Shown here one piece after another: positions 50,261 to 60,967 of a DNA stretch of 64,000 nucleotides; positions within the stretch are counted from its first letter, which is position 1, and the number at the start of each line of letters is the position of its first letter. Origin of the DNA: Vibrio barjaei (GTDB taxonomy: Bacteria > Pseudomonadota > Gammaproteobacteria > Enterobacterales > Vibrionaceae); the NCBI RefSeq assembly GCF_001639065.2, contig NZ_LQXO02000006.1, forward strand, positions 226,182 through 290,181. The letters run 5' to 3'. The position numbers and the translations under genes were made by a program. Under the pieces are notes generated by a model. That model ran no database searches. It was given only the letters and a program-made list of their open reading frames with translations, and was not told the origin of the DNA.

Positions 50261-50776
50261 ATGTCACCAGGGTGGAAACTTCTCATTATCAGTAGTTGGT
50301 TTCAGGTGATCTGGTTACTGTCAGTCATTGGTCAAACAAGGTTTCAGTGGCTAGCGCTGACATTGAGTATTGTCACGATTTTGATTTCGTATCGAATGCT
50401 AAACCTTCGCTTATTGCAACTGTCGCTGTTGGTTGTCGCTGGCCTAGTTATTGATAGTCTGAACATGTTCGCTAGTCTACTTGTGTTCGACACTCATGTT
50501 TTGCCAGTATGGCTCATGGCGCTTTGGTTAATTTTTTCTTGGTATGCGTTTTATTTGAAAACTTTTTTGACGTCTTACCCAATTCTGCTCGTATCAATAA
50601 TTGGTGGATTCGGTGGAGCGATTAGTTACTTGGCGGGTTTTAAGCTTGGGGCTGTAACTACGCATTACTCGATGCAGGTCACTCTCGGAATCCTTTTTAT
50701 TGAATGGGTCTTAATCGTTTACATAATTGTGCGATATCCAAGACCAAACGAGAGAAGTTGGACTCATGAAACATAA
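50261..50776 (+). CDS. DUF2878 membrane protein
   Basis: A 171-residue integral membrane protein with about five hydrophobic segments, beginning MSPGWKLLIISSWFQVIWLL. The ATG at 50261 has AGGGGAGG six bases upstream; the longer frame from 50234 lacks an SD. Family function unknown; it recurs in this operon type. Its end overlaps the following gene by 11 bases. Confidence 0.82.
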   Translation: MSPGWKLLIISSWFQVIWLLSVIGQTRFQWLALTLSIVTILISYRMLNLRLLQLSLLVVAGLVIDSLNMFASLLVFDTHVLPVWLMALWLIFSWYAFYLKTFLTSYPILLVSIIGGFGGAISYLAGFKLGAVTTHYSMQVTLGILFIEWVLIVYIIVRYPRPNERSWTHET

Positions 50777-51323
50777 GATGATTTTGGCGGTCGTGCTGAG
50801 CTTGTTACTGAGTTCTCATAACGCAGTCGCCTCCAAAGATTCCCCCGTCAGTTATCAAGCGTGGGGCCAGTGGCAAGTCGTTGGGGAGGCGCAATTAAGT
50901 TGGTTGTTCTTTGACGTCTATCGTTCTCAATTGCTTGCACCTCAAGGTATATACGAAGTGTCAGAAGATGTTTCTCCCCATCCCATAGCATTAAGAATTC
51001 AGTACCAAAGAGACATCAGTCGACAACAACTTTTAGATGCGACGCTAGACCAATGGCAAAAAATGGGTGTCGATAAAGCGACAAGAAATCAATGGATTGC
51101 CAAGTTATACGATATTTTCCCAAGTGTTTCAGATGGACAGCAGCTCATTTATGTCAGTGATGGAACATCGGGCAAATTCTATTATCTTACGAATCAGAAA
51201 CCACTTCAGCTGGTAGGGTCTATAGATGATGAGTCGTTGAACGACGGCTTCCTTGGTATTTGGCTAGCTCCAAATAGCCAGTATCCGAAACTCAGAGCCC
51301 AACTAATAGGGATGAATAGATGA
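50766..51323 (+). CDS. Secreted chalcone-isomerase-like protein
   Basis: A 185-residue protein with an N-terminal signal peptide (MKHKMILAVVLSLLLSSHNA, cleavage near VAS). The body, with GQWQVVGEAQLSWLFFDVYRSQ and LGIWLAPNS near the end, resembles the chalcone-isomerase-like (Chalcone_3) fold, which in other proteins binds fatty acids. Periplasmic location is expected. The ATG at 50766 is chosen for the signal peptide. ATGA overlap with the next gene. Confidence 0.78.
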   Translation: MKHKMILAVVLSLLLSSHNAVASKDSPVSYQAWGQWQVVGEAQLSWLFFDVYRSQLLAPQGIYEVSEDVSPHPIALRIQYQRDISRQQLLDATLDQWQKMGVDKATRNQWIAKLYDIFPSVSDGQQLIYVSDGTSGKFYYLTNQKPLQLVGSIDDESLNDGFLGIWLAPNSQYPKLRAQLIGMNR

Positions 51324-51844
51324 CGTTATTTCGTTGGCTTACACTGCCGCTTGTACTCATGTTAGGTGCCTGTAGTGCAGACCTGCCAGATTATAAAAAC
51401 AGCGACCCAAGATTTGACTTGTTCGGGTACTTTGAAGGAGAGACAAAAGCTTGGGGAATGGTTCAAGACTATACCAATAAACAGAACCGACGCTTTGACG
51501 TCACTATTGTCGGCACAGTGCAGAACAATAAGCTTGTCCTAGTTGAAGACTTCGTTTTTGATGACGGGGAAATTGACCAAAGGATTTGGACCATTGAAAA
51601 GCTCAAAGATGGTTCATATCGCGGGGTAGCCGATGACATCATTGGTGCGGCAATCGGTAAGGAAGAAGGCAACGCTTTACAATGGCAGTACGACTTCGAA
51701 CTCAAGGTTGATGGCTCAACCTATACCGTGGCATTCGATGATTGGTTGTATCGCCAAGATGATAAGCATGTATTTAACCTAACGAGCATCCGCAAGTTTG
51801 GTATCGAGTTAGGAAAGATCACACTGTTTTTCCAAAAACAGTAG
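51320..51844 (+). CDS. DUF3833 lipoprotein
   Basis: A 174-residue lipoprotein: signal MTLFRWLTLPLVLMLGAC with lipobox LGAC (Cys18). The body has FDLFGYFEGETKAWGMVQD and a lipocalin-like strand pattern, typical of DUF3833. It should sit in the periplasmic leaflet of a membrane (Ser at +2 favours the outer membrane). Last gene of the operon, before the terminator. Confidence 0.83.
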   Translation: MTLFRWLTLPLVLMLGACSADLPDYKNSDPRFDLFGYFEGETKAWGMVQDYTNKQNRRFDVTIVGTVQNNKLVLVEDFVFDDGEIDQRIWTIEKLKDGSYRGVADDIIGAAIGKEEGNALQWQYDFELKVDGSTYTVAFDDWLYRQDDKHVFNLTSIRKFGIELGKITLFFQKQ

Positions 51845-51891
51845 AACTCAATAGCGGCAGTCTAGAACACTTATCGTTGATGATCTCCACA

Positions 51892-51920
51892 AAAAAGGCT
51901 GCAATATAAGCAGCCTTTTT
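51892..51920. terminator. Bidirectional terminator between the operon and purB
   Basis: Stem AAAAAGGCTGC / GCAGCCTTTTT with a 7-base loop; serves the operon and the converging purB. Confidence 0.92.
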
Positions 51921-51942
51921 GAGTTTATGTATTGATTAATGA

Positions 51943-54073
<2,131 letters not shown>

Positions 54074-54105
54074 GTAGCTCTCCTAAGATAATAAACTAAA
54101 AAATG

Positions 54106-55215
54106 TTAGATACGCTCTTCGATGATACCGCCGCCCAAGCAAACATTGTTGCTATAGAAGACAGCAGACTGTCCCGGAGTGACAGCTACTTGTGGTTCAT
54201 CAAAGATAACCTTAATGTTGTCATCGTCAATTGGGATAATCGTACAAGGGATATCTTGTTGACGGTAGCGCGTTTTCACTGTGCATTGCACTGGTTCTTT
54301 AATCGCTTCGCGACTCACCCAATGAAGTTGAGATGCACGCAGTCCGTTTGATTTAAGTAACGGATGATCAGCACCTTGAACCGCAATCAATACATTACGC
54401 TCAAGATCTTTTTCAGCAACATACCATGGATCTTCGTTACCGCCGCCACCTTTTTGGCCCCCAATATGTAACCCTTTACGTTGACCCAATGTGTGGTACA
54501 TCAGACCTTGGTGTTCACCAATGACTTTACCTTCCGGTGTTTCAATTTTACCCGGTTGTGCTGGCAAATAGCGAGACAAGAAGTCTGTAAATTTGCGCTC
54601 ACCAATAAAACAAATACCTGTCGAGTCCTTTTTCTTCGCGGTAATTAAGCCTTGCTCTTCGGCGATGCGACGCACTTCTGGTTTCTCTAACTCGCCTACA
54701 GGGAACAAGCTACGAGCCACTTGGTCGTGACTTAATGTGTAAAGGAAGTAACTCTGGTCTTTGTTACTGTCCAAACCGCGAAGCATTTGCGGCTTTTCAC
54801 CGTTTTCAGGGAAGGTACGGCTAACGTAGTGACCCATTGCGATATAGTCAGCATCGAGAACTTCGTCTGCAAATTCTAAAAATGCTTTAAATTTGATTTC
54901 TTTGTTACAAAGAATATCTGGGTTGGGTGTACGACCCGCTTTGTATTCTGCCAAGAAATACTCGAATACATTATCCCAGTATTCAGCAGCAAAGTTTATC
55001 GTATGTAGGTGGATACCTAACTTATCACAGACCGCTTGTGCGTCGGCTAAATCTTCCGCTGCAGTACAATATTCCTCATTATCATCTTCTTCCCAGTTCT
55101 TCATGAACAGGCCTTCTACTTGGTAGCCTTGCTGTTTCAGAAGGTAGGCAGAAACAGAGGAGTCTACACCGCCGGACATACCGACAATCACTTTCTTTTG
55201 GCTGTTATCAGACAT
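54106..55215 (-). CDS. mnmA: tRNA 2-thiouridylase
   Basis: Thiolates U34 of tRNA-Lys, -Glu and -Gln (mnm5s2U). The 369 residues show the PP-loop SGGVDSS near residue 14, the catalytic nucleophile in CNKEIKF near 102 and the persulfide Cys in [10 protein letters not shown] near 198, so both catalytic cysteines are present. First gene of mnmA-hflD(-purB). Confidence 0.97.
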   Translation of the reverse strand: MSDNSQKKVIVGMSGGVDSSVSAYLLKQQGYQVEGLFMKNWEEDDNEEYCTAAEDLADAQAVCDKLGIHLHTINFAAEYWDNVFEYFLAEYKAGRTPNPDILCNKEIKFKAFLEFADEVLDADYIAMGHYVSRTFPENGEKPQMLRGLDSNKDQSYFLYTLSHDQVARSLFPVGELEKPEVRRIAEEQGLITAKKKDSTGICFIGERKFTDFLSRYLPAQPGKIETPEGKVIGEHQGLMYHTLGQRKGLHIGGQKGGGGNEDPWYVAEKDLERNVLIAVQGADHPLLKSNGLRASQLHWVSREAIKEPVQCTVKTRYRQQDIPCTIIPIDDDNIKVIFDEPQVAVTPGQSAVFYSNNVCLGGGIIEERI

Positions 55216-55362
55216 GTTAAAATACCACCTATATCAATTGGACGCAGATTCTAGCAGAAACCGAAGGCGCAATACAGATCCGCGAACTAAATCACACTTT
55301 CTAAGAGCATGAATGTGTGTACAAATAGAGTGAAAAACAAGGCCAGTGATAAAAAAATCGTA

Positions 55363-55378
55363 GCGTAAACGTTTGCTA
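55363..55378. promoter_or_regulatory. PurR-like box upstream of gsk
   Basis: GCGTAAACGTTTGCTA matches the PurR consensus ACGCAAACGTTTGCGT at 12 of 16 positions, including the core AAACGTTT. It lies about 80 bases before gsk, which belongs to the PurR regulon in E. coli. Confidence 0.6.
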
Positions 55379-55455
55379 AGTTTGCCTATGTTGCCGAGGT
55401 AAACTATACAGAGTTAGAATTGTCGCCCTTAGTTTCCTGTTACGAAGATATCCTT

Positions 55456-56760
55456 ATGAAATTCCCCGGCCAAAGAAAATCGAAGCATTACTTTCCGGTT
55501 CACGCTCGTGATCCATTAGTCAGCCAATCTCAAACTAGCAAAAAGATGTCGAGAACCCATATTATCGGTATTGACCAAACTCTAGTTGATATAGAAGCGC
55601 GAGTGGATAGTAGTGTTATTGATAAATTTGGACTGAGCAAAGGGCACTCTTTGGTTATTGATGACCAAGCAGCTGAAAATCTGTATAACGAACTGAAAGA
55701 GCAAGAGCTTATTACCAATGAGTTTGCTGGGGGCACAATAGGGAATACATTACATAACTTTTCCGTGTTGGCAGATGACAAATCTGTATTGTTAGGTGTA
55801 ATGAGTGCTGATATCCGAATCGGTAGTTATGGCTATCGATATCTATGTAATACCTCTAGCCGTATGGACTTAAACTATTTGCAAGGCGTCGATGGTGCCA
55901 TTGGACGTTGTTTTACGTTAATTACTGAAGACGGTGAGCGAACTTTTGCAATTAGCGAAGGTCAAATGAATCAACTTCGTGCGGACAGTATTCCTGAGAG
56001 AATTTTCAAGAAAGCCTCGGCATTGGTATTAACAGCCTACCTAGTTCGTTGCAAAGATGGCGACCCAATGCCAGAAGCAACCATGCAGGCAATAGAATAT
56101 GCGAAGAAATATGACGTACCTGTGGTATTAACGTTGGGAACTCGCTTCGTTATTCAAGATGATCCGGAATATTGGCAAGACTTTTTGAAACAGCATGTTT
56201 CGGTTGTTGCTATGAATGAGGATGAGGCTGAAGCATTAACAGGTGAAAAAGATCCATTGGCTGCTGCGGATAAAGCACTTGATTGGGTTGATCTTGTTTT
56301 ATGTACTGCTGGACCAATCGGTTTATTTATGGCCGGTTATACAGAGGACGCCGCAAAAAGAGAAACTTCTTTACCATTATTACCAGGGTGTATTGCTGAA
56401 TTTAACCGATATGAATTTAGTCGGCCGGCTATAAAATCTGCATGTGAAAATCCTACGAAAGTTTATTCACATATTGCTCCTTATATGGGTGGGCCAGAAA
56501 AAATCAAGAATACCAATGGTGCGGGCGACGCAGCTTTATCCGCATTACTGCACGATATGGCAGCGAATAAATACCATAAAGAAAATGTGCCAAACTCAAG
56601 TAAGCACCAACATCCATATCTTACTTACTCTTCTTTCTCACAAGTATGCAAATACTCAAACCGAGCAAGCTATGAAGTGCTGGTCCAGCATTCTCCACGT
56701 CTTTCTCGTGGTCTGCCAGAGAAAGAAGATAGCCTTGAAGAGGCATATTGGGAACGATAA
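55456..56760 (+). CDS. gsk: Inosine/guanosine kinase
   Basis: Purine salvage: phosphorylates inosine and guanosine. The 434-residue PfkB-family product begins MKFPGQRKSKHYF, with FAGGTIGNTLHN near 90 and the ATP/anion-hole motif NTNGAGDAALSAL near 360. Nearly the same length and sequence as E. coli Gsk. The ATG at 55456 is the homologous start; the frame extends to 55420 without merit. Followed by a strong terminator. Confidence 0.96.
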   Translation: MKFPGQRKSKHYFPVHARDPLVSQSQTSKKMSRTHIIGIDQTLVDIEARVDSSVIDKFGLSKGHSLVIDDQAAENLYNELKEQELITNEFAGGTIGNTLHNFSVLADDKSVLLGVMSADIRIGSYGYRYLCNTSSRMDLNYLQGVDGAIGRCFTLITEDGERTFAISEGQMNQLRADSIPERIFKKASALVLTAYLVRCKDGDPMPEATMQAIEYAKKYDVPVVLTLGTRFVIQDDPEYWQDFLKQHVSVVAMNEDEAEALTGEKDPLAAADKALDWVDLVLCTAGPIGLFMAGYTEDAAKRETSLPLLPGCIAEFNRYEFSRPAIKSACENPTKVYSHIAPYMGGPEKIKNTNGAGDAALSALLHDMAANKYHKENVPNSSKHQHPYLTYSSFSQVCKYSNRASYEVLVQHSPRLSRGLPEKEDSLEEAYWER

Positions 56761-56761
56761 T

Positions 56762-56788
56762 AAAAAAGCGCCGAAAGGCGCTTTTTTT
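56762..56788. terminator. Bidirectional terminator between gsk and hns
   Basis: Stem AAAAAAGCGCC / GGCGCTTTTTT with tetraloop GAAA; converging genes. Confidence 0.94.
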
Positions 56789-56813
56789 ATAAATCTAATA
56801 TTATTTAAAGATA

Positions 56814-57221
56814 TTAGATTTCGAATTCTTCTAGAGATTTACCTGCGTCTAGAGCAGTTTGGATTGCAGAAGGCGTACGACCTTGACCAGTCCAAGTTTT
56901 TTCAGCGCCACTCGCGTCTACATATTTGTATTTTGCTGGACGAGGAGCACGTTTGCTCTTTGCTTTACCTTTAGATTCACCAGATAGTGCAGCGATAAGG
57001 TCTTCAACGTCAATACCGTCCTGAGCAATCATTTGAGCGTACTCACTTAATTTAGCTTCGCGTGCTTCTTTCGCTGCTCTTTCTTCTGCTTCAGCTTCTT
57101 GTCTTTCACCAACAACAGTAGTTAGTTTTTCTAGTGCTTCTTCTAGTTGTTCTATAGTTAGCTCACGAGCAAATGCACGTAGGCTACGAATATTTAGTAG
57201 AGTTTTGGTTAATTCAGACAT
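56814..57221 (-). CDS. hns: H-NS family nucleoid protein
   Basis: AT-rich DNA-binding silencer (VicH in vibrios). The 135 residues start MSELTKTLLNIRSLRAFARE; residues about 1-65 form the oligomerising coiled coil, and the C-terminal domain has the AT-hook-like minor-groove motif TWTGQGRTPSAIQ. The start at 57221 has GGGAAC upstream and the family N-terminus; the frame extends four codons further. Preceded by a long AT-rich region likely involved in autoregulation. Confidence 0.95.
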   Translation of the reverse strand: MSELTKTLLNIRSLRAFARELTIEQLEEALEKLTTVVGERQEAEAEERAAKEAREAKLSEYAQMIAQDGIDVEDLIAALSGESKGKAKSKRAPRPAKYKYVDASGAEKTWTGQGRTPSAIQTALDAGKSLEEFEI

Positions 57222-57767
57222 GACAGTTCCCATGAGATTATTATTTGGTTCGGATTAATAATAAACAGCAAATATTGAATTGACAATATTTTCTTAGTGG
57301 ATAAGAGAAGAAATATAATAATTCTTACAAAATCCTGATAATAGACAGCGATAGAAATACATAGTGGCGTATATAGCGGGTGAAACTAAAACATTAATAA
57401 TTACCCGATCTTGGTATGAACTACACAAAAGACGGACTTTGAGTGGATTTTGTTGCATATTGTACTAAGTATGGTTCTTCGGACTGATAGTTTATTTGTA
57501 AGTATTATGGAATTGATTGAAATCGATATAAATGAACTTCTATAAAATTAAGTTGTCAGTGATGGTCGTTCAAAAAATGTTTATCTCTGAGTAGTTAATG
57601 GTTGATTTAAACTCTGCGTTATAACTAAGCTGCAACACTGTTTACAAGGTGATAGCAACATTCATGTTGCAATTGATGCTTTGGTAAGTACAATGACGTC
57701 CACCTAATGCAAAAGTAAGAACATTCTTTCAACATGCTAACGCATAGTAGTGAATGATTTTTCTTTT
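57222..57767. other. AT-rich gene-free region between hns and the lysine riboswitch
   Basis: About 545 AT-rich bases with the divergent promoters of hns and the riboswitch transcript. It contains the dyad GCAACAT-TC-ATGTTGC (57655-57670) and a further GCAACA at 57632-57637. No supported gene; the 79-codon frame on the minus strand at 57625-57864 runs through the riboswitch and is rejected. Confidence 0.5.
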
Positions 57768-57944
57768 GATGTAGAGGCGCGACTGCGAAAAGTCCTTGTC
57801 GTTGGGGTGATGCCAATGAACGACAAAAAAAGGCGCTGTCGCCGAAGTGAGAGTTGAATATCAAGCACTCTCGCTGGGGTTGTATCCGAAACGAACAACA
57901 CTGCCATAGTCTATTATATTGTTAAACTATGGAGCGCTACTGTA
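57768..57944 (+). ncRNA. Lysine riboswitch (L box)
   Basis: The conserved L-box landmarks appear in order: GTAGAGGCGCG (57771-57781), GGGGTGATGCC (57804-57814), GGCGCTGTCGCCGAAG (57831-57846), CTGGGG with ATCCGAA (57874-57890) and the closing GGAGCGCTAC (57931-57940), whose CTAC can pair with the 5' GTAG as P1. It precedes an NhaC-family transporter, a known context. High lysine should switch expression off. Confidence 0.93.
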
Positions 57945-57948
57945 GGGT

Positions 57949-57980
57949 TGGGAGAAGTGTTCACTTCCCTTTCGCTTAGT
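57949..57980 (+). terminator. Riboswitch expression-platform hairpin
   Basis: GGGAGAAGTG / CACTTCCC (with a 2-base bulge), loop TT, followed by TTTCGCTT. Probably the ligand-controlled terminator, though the T-run is weak; a second hairpin GCGTAT/ATACGC lies further on (about 57991-58012). Confidence 0.55.
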
Positions 57981-58060
57981 TCAACGTTTGCGTATGAACT
58001 TATAGATACGCATGTCTGCAGTAGATCTCTAACCATAATTAAAACTGGTTTTTGAAGATC

Positions 58061-59662
58061 ATGAATTTAATCGATTTTGCTTCGTCACCATTATCACTGC
58101 TACCGCCGATCGTAGCTTTGAGTTTGGCGATTATCACACGTCGCGTTTTGCTTTCCCTAGGTGTAGGTATTGTATTAGGCGCTTTTCTACTTAACGATTA
58201 CTCGGTAATGAATGCTGCAGGCTATGTCTATGACACAGTATCCGGCGTTGTTATTGAAGATGGTGGTCTAAACACCTGGAACATGAGTATCGTTGGCTTC
58301 CTATTGCTACTTGGAATGATGACGGCGTTATTAACGTTGTCAGGTGGTACCAAAGCGTTTGCTGAGTGGGCACAAGCACGCGTGAAAAGTAAACGTGGCT
58401 CAAAGCTACTTGCTGCATTCCTTGGTGTGTTTATTTTTGTTGATGATTACTTTAACAGCTTAGCAGTTGGCGCGATTTCTCGCCCTGTTACTGACCGCTT
58501 TTACGTATCGCGCGCTAAGCTTGCTTATATTTTAGATTCAACAGCCGCTCCTATGTGTGTGCTTATGCCAGCCTCGAGCTGGGGTGCATACATTATGACT
58601 ATCGTCAGCGGTATTCTTATCTCACATGGTATTACTGAATACTCAGCGATTGGTGCGTATGTTCGCCTAATTCCAATGAACTTTTACGCAGTGTTTGCGC
58701 TATTAATGGTGTTCGCTGTTGCTTGGTTCCAATTAGATGTGGGCCCAATGCGTAAGCACGAGCTTCGTGCAAAACAAGGTCTTGGCTTTGATAAAGATAA
58801 AGAGAACGATTCTGCTGAAGCTCATGAGCTGAATGAAGAGTTGGATATTAAAGAAAGCGACTTTGGTTCAGTTTCAGATCTGATTCTACCCATTGTTGTC
58901 CTTATTGGTGCGATGGTAGCTGCGATGATCTTTACTGGTGGTCAAGCTCTGGCGGCAGATGGCGTTGCATTTAATGTTCTTGGTGCATTTGAGAATACCG
59001 ATGTTGGTACTTCTTTAATTTACGGCGGCTCTGCGGGTTTATTAACAGCAGTCTATACCGTTGTGAAACAGAAGCTTTCTGCGGCTGATATTGCAACGAC
59101 CATGTGGATTGGTGCTAAGTCGATGTTTGGCGCAATCCTGATTTTGTTCTTTGCGTGGTCTATCGGTTCTGTCATTGGTGACATGAAAACAGGTGCTTAC
59201 CTATCGTCAACAGTGCAAGGCAATATTGATGTCCATTGGCTACCAGTTATTCTGTTTATGCTTTCTGGTCTAATGGCATTTTCGACAGGTACATCATGGG
59301 GTACATTCGGAATTATGTTACCAATCGCAGGTGATATGGCGGGTGCGACGGATATCGCAATGATGCTTCCAATGCTTGGTGCGGTGTTAGCGGGTTCAGT
59401 ATTTGGTGACCACTGTTCACCAATCTCAGATACGACCATCTTGTCATCGACAGGTGCACGTTGCAACCATATTGACCACGTGTCTACGCAGCTGCCATAT
59501 GCATTGTCAGTGGCATTTGTTTCTTGTGTTGGCTTTATTACATTGGGTATGACAACGTCGGTAGCACTTTCATTCGGTGCTTCAACAGTGACGTTTGTAC
59601 TTGTCTGTTTCATTCTTTCTGCTTTATCTAAAGCAAGAATGGCTAAAGAAGCGAATGCATAA
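58061..59662 (+). CDS. NhaC-family Na+ antiporter-like transporter, probable lysine importer
   Basis: A 533-residue inner-membrane protein with about 12 hydrophobic segments (LLPPIVALSLAIITRRVLLS at the start). FVDDYFNSLAVG near 130 and FSTGTSWGTFGIMLPIAG near 410 with FGDHCSPISDTT are hallmarks of the NhaC superfamily. The lysine riboswitch just upstream makes a lysine permease (called LysW in comparative studies) more likely than a Na+/H+ antiporter. ATG at 58061 gives the typical N-terminus; a TTG three codons earlier is the alternative. Confidence 0.88.
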   Translation: MNLIDFASSPLSLLPPIVALSLAIITRRVLLSLGVGIVLGAFLLNDYSVMNAAGYVYDTVSGVVIEDGGLNTWNMSIVGFLLLLGMMTALLTLSGGTKAFAEWAQARVKSKRGSKLLAAFLGVFIFVDDYFNSLAVGAISRPVTDRFYVSRAKLAYILDSTAAPMCVLMPASSWGAYIMTIVSGILISHGITEYSAIGAYVRLIPMNFYAVFALLMVFAVAWFQLDVGPMRKHELRAKQGLGFDKDKENDSAEAHELNEELDIKESDFGSVSDLILPIVVLIGAMVAAMIFTGGQALAADGVAFNVLGAFENTDVGTSLIYGGSAGLLTAVYTVVKQKLSAADIATTMWIGAKSMFGAILILFFAWSIGSVIGDMKTGAYLSSTVQGNIDVHWLPVILFMLSGLMAFSTGTSWGTFGIMLPIAGDMAGATDIAMMLPMLGAVLAGSVFGDHCSPISDTTILSSTGARCNHIDHVSTQLPYALSVAFVSCVGFITLGMTTSVALSFGASTVTFVLVCFILSALSKARMAKEANA

Positions 59663-59680
59663 ATAAATTGCTTTAATATC

Positions 59681-59706
59681 AAGGAGCCTCCCAAGGCTCC
59701 TTTTTT
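59681..59706 (+). terminator. Terminator after the lysine transporter gene
   Basis: Stem AAGGAGCC / GGCTCCTT, loop about six bases, six-T run. Confidence 0.93.
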
Positions 59707-59862
59707 ATGTCTTTTAGCTTACCTCTGCCGATATTCGTAATAACAAATCATACTTGTTGGCGAGTACGGAAAAAAAATGCGCTGATCTGCAAAATAGTGG
59801 TTGAAAATCATAATGAGCTTCGTTAGTGTGAAGGTACAGACACAAAGGACCTAAACATAAGT

Positions 59863-59913
59863 ATGCTAAATTTTGATATGAACATTCATCATCACCATCA
59901 TCACCCAGCTTAA
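59863..59913 (+). CDS. hisL: His operon leader peptide
   Basis: A 16-residue leader peptide MLNFDMNIHHHHHHPA with six consecutive histidine codons. Stalling of ribosomes at these codons when His-tRNA is scarce prevents formation of the terminator at 59988 and permits hisGDCB transcription. E. coli hisL has seven histidines in a row. It is followed by alternative hairpins (TCGGG/CCCGA; CCGAGAG/CTCTCGG). Confidence 0.95.
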   Translation: MLNFDMNIHHHHHHPA

Positions 59914-59987
59914 TCTTTCGGGAGATGAACGCATACCCGAGAGATAGGTAAAACTCTCGGAGGTTCGATTTAAGATTTAAAGAATTA

Positions 59988-60022
59988 AACCCTCGGGAGA
60001 CCAAAGCTCCCGAGGGTTTTTT
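59988..60022 (+). terminator. His operon attenuator terminator
   Basis: Stem AACCCTCGGGAG / CTCCCGAGGGTT with a 7-base loop and a six-T run; upstream segments CCCGAGAG and CTCTCGGAGG (59926-59963) can pair alternatively to form the antiterminator. Confidence 0.93.
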
Positions 60023-60066
60023 CGTTTTATAATTTAAAAATCAATATCTTGCACAGGGATACAGCA

Positions 60067-60963
60067 ATGCAAACACAACGCCTAAGAATCGCAATACAAA
60101 AGAAAGGTCGTCTTAGTAGAGAAAGCCAAGACCTACTAAAAAAATGCGGAGTTAAGTTCAACGTAATGGGTGAGCGTCTTGTTGTTCACTCGTTAAATAT
60201 GCCAATCGATCTACTGTTGGTTCGTGATGATGATATCCCTGGTTTGATCATGGATGGTGTCGTCGATCTTGGCTTTATTGGTGAGAATGAGCTAGAAGAA
60301 GTTCGTTTAGACCGTAAAGCACTTGGTGAACCCAATGAGTTTGTAACGCTTCGCCGTCTTGATTTCGGTGGTTGTCGTTTATCTATTGCTATCGACAAAG
60401 ATGAAACGTACAACGGTCCACAAGATCTAGCAGGCAAACGAATAGCGACCACTTACCCACAATTACTGAAAGCTTATATGGACGAGCAAGGTGTAGACTT
60501 CAGCACGTGTATGCTTACAGGGTCGGTCGAGGTTGCGCCGCGAGCTGGTCTAGCGGACGCTATTGCCGACCTTGTTTCTACGGGGGCGACACTGGAAGCG
60601 AACGGATTAAAAGAAGCGGAAGTGATCTTCCGTTCTAAAGCAACACTGATTCAGCGCAAAGGGGAGTTTGATGCCGACAAAGAGGCGCTTATCGAGAAGC
60701 TACTAACTCGTATGCAAGGTGTTCAGCAAGCGAAAGAGTCCAAATACATCATGCTACACGCACCGGTCGCAAAACTTGAGCAAATCAAAGCGCTTTTACC
60801 GGGTGCGGAAGATCCGACAGTATTACCTCTATCTTCAGATAAAGAGCGTGTGGCTGTTCACCTAGTTAGTACAGAGAACTTGTTCTGGGAAACTATGGAA
60901 CAGCTGAAAGAACTTGGAGCGAGTTCTATCCTTGTGCTTCCGATTGAGAAAATGATGGGGTAA
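60067..60963 (+). CDS. hisG: ATP phosphoribosyltransferase
   Basis: First step of histidine synthesis, condensing ATP with PRPP, feedback-inhibited by histidine. The 298 residues begin [17 protein letters not shown]; the PRPP-binding loop is in [21 protein letters not shown] near 165, and a C-terminal ACT-like regulatory domain is present (long-form HisG). ATG at 60067 matches the E. coli start; the frame extends six codons upstream. Overlap-free 4-base gap to hisD. Confidence 0.96.
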   Translation: MQTQRLRIAIQKKGRLSRESQDLLKKCGVKFNVMGERLVVHSLNMPIDLLLVRDDDIPGLIMDGVVDLGFIGENELEEVRLDRKALGEPNEFVTLRRLDFGGCRLSIAIDKDETYNGPQDLAGKRIATTYPQLLKAYMDEQGVDFSTCMLTGSVEVAPRAGLADAIADLVSTGATLEANGLKEAEVIFRSKATLIQRKGEFDADKEALIEKLLTRMQGVQQAKESKYIMLHAPVAKLEQIKALLPGAEDPTVLPLSSDKERVAVHLVSTENLFWETMEQLKELGASSILVLPIEKMMG

Positions 60964-60967
60964 GGCT

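Noticed and set aside
54103..54351. 82-codon plus-strand frame
   Set aside because: Antisense to the C-terminal coding part of mnmA.
56444..56974. 176-codon frame on the plus strand
   Set aside because: It runs through the end of gsk, the terminator and antisense to hns; composition is shadow-like.
57625..57864. 79-codon frame on the minus strand upstream of the NhaC-family gene
   Set aside because: It overlaps the lysine riboswitch on the other strand, is cysteine- and histidine-rich without pattern and has no convincing SD.
59197..59694. 165-codon frame antisense to the NhaC-family gene
   Set aside because: Shadow of the transporter frame; no promoter or SD visible.
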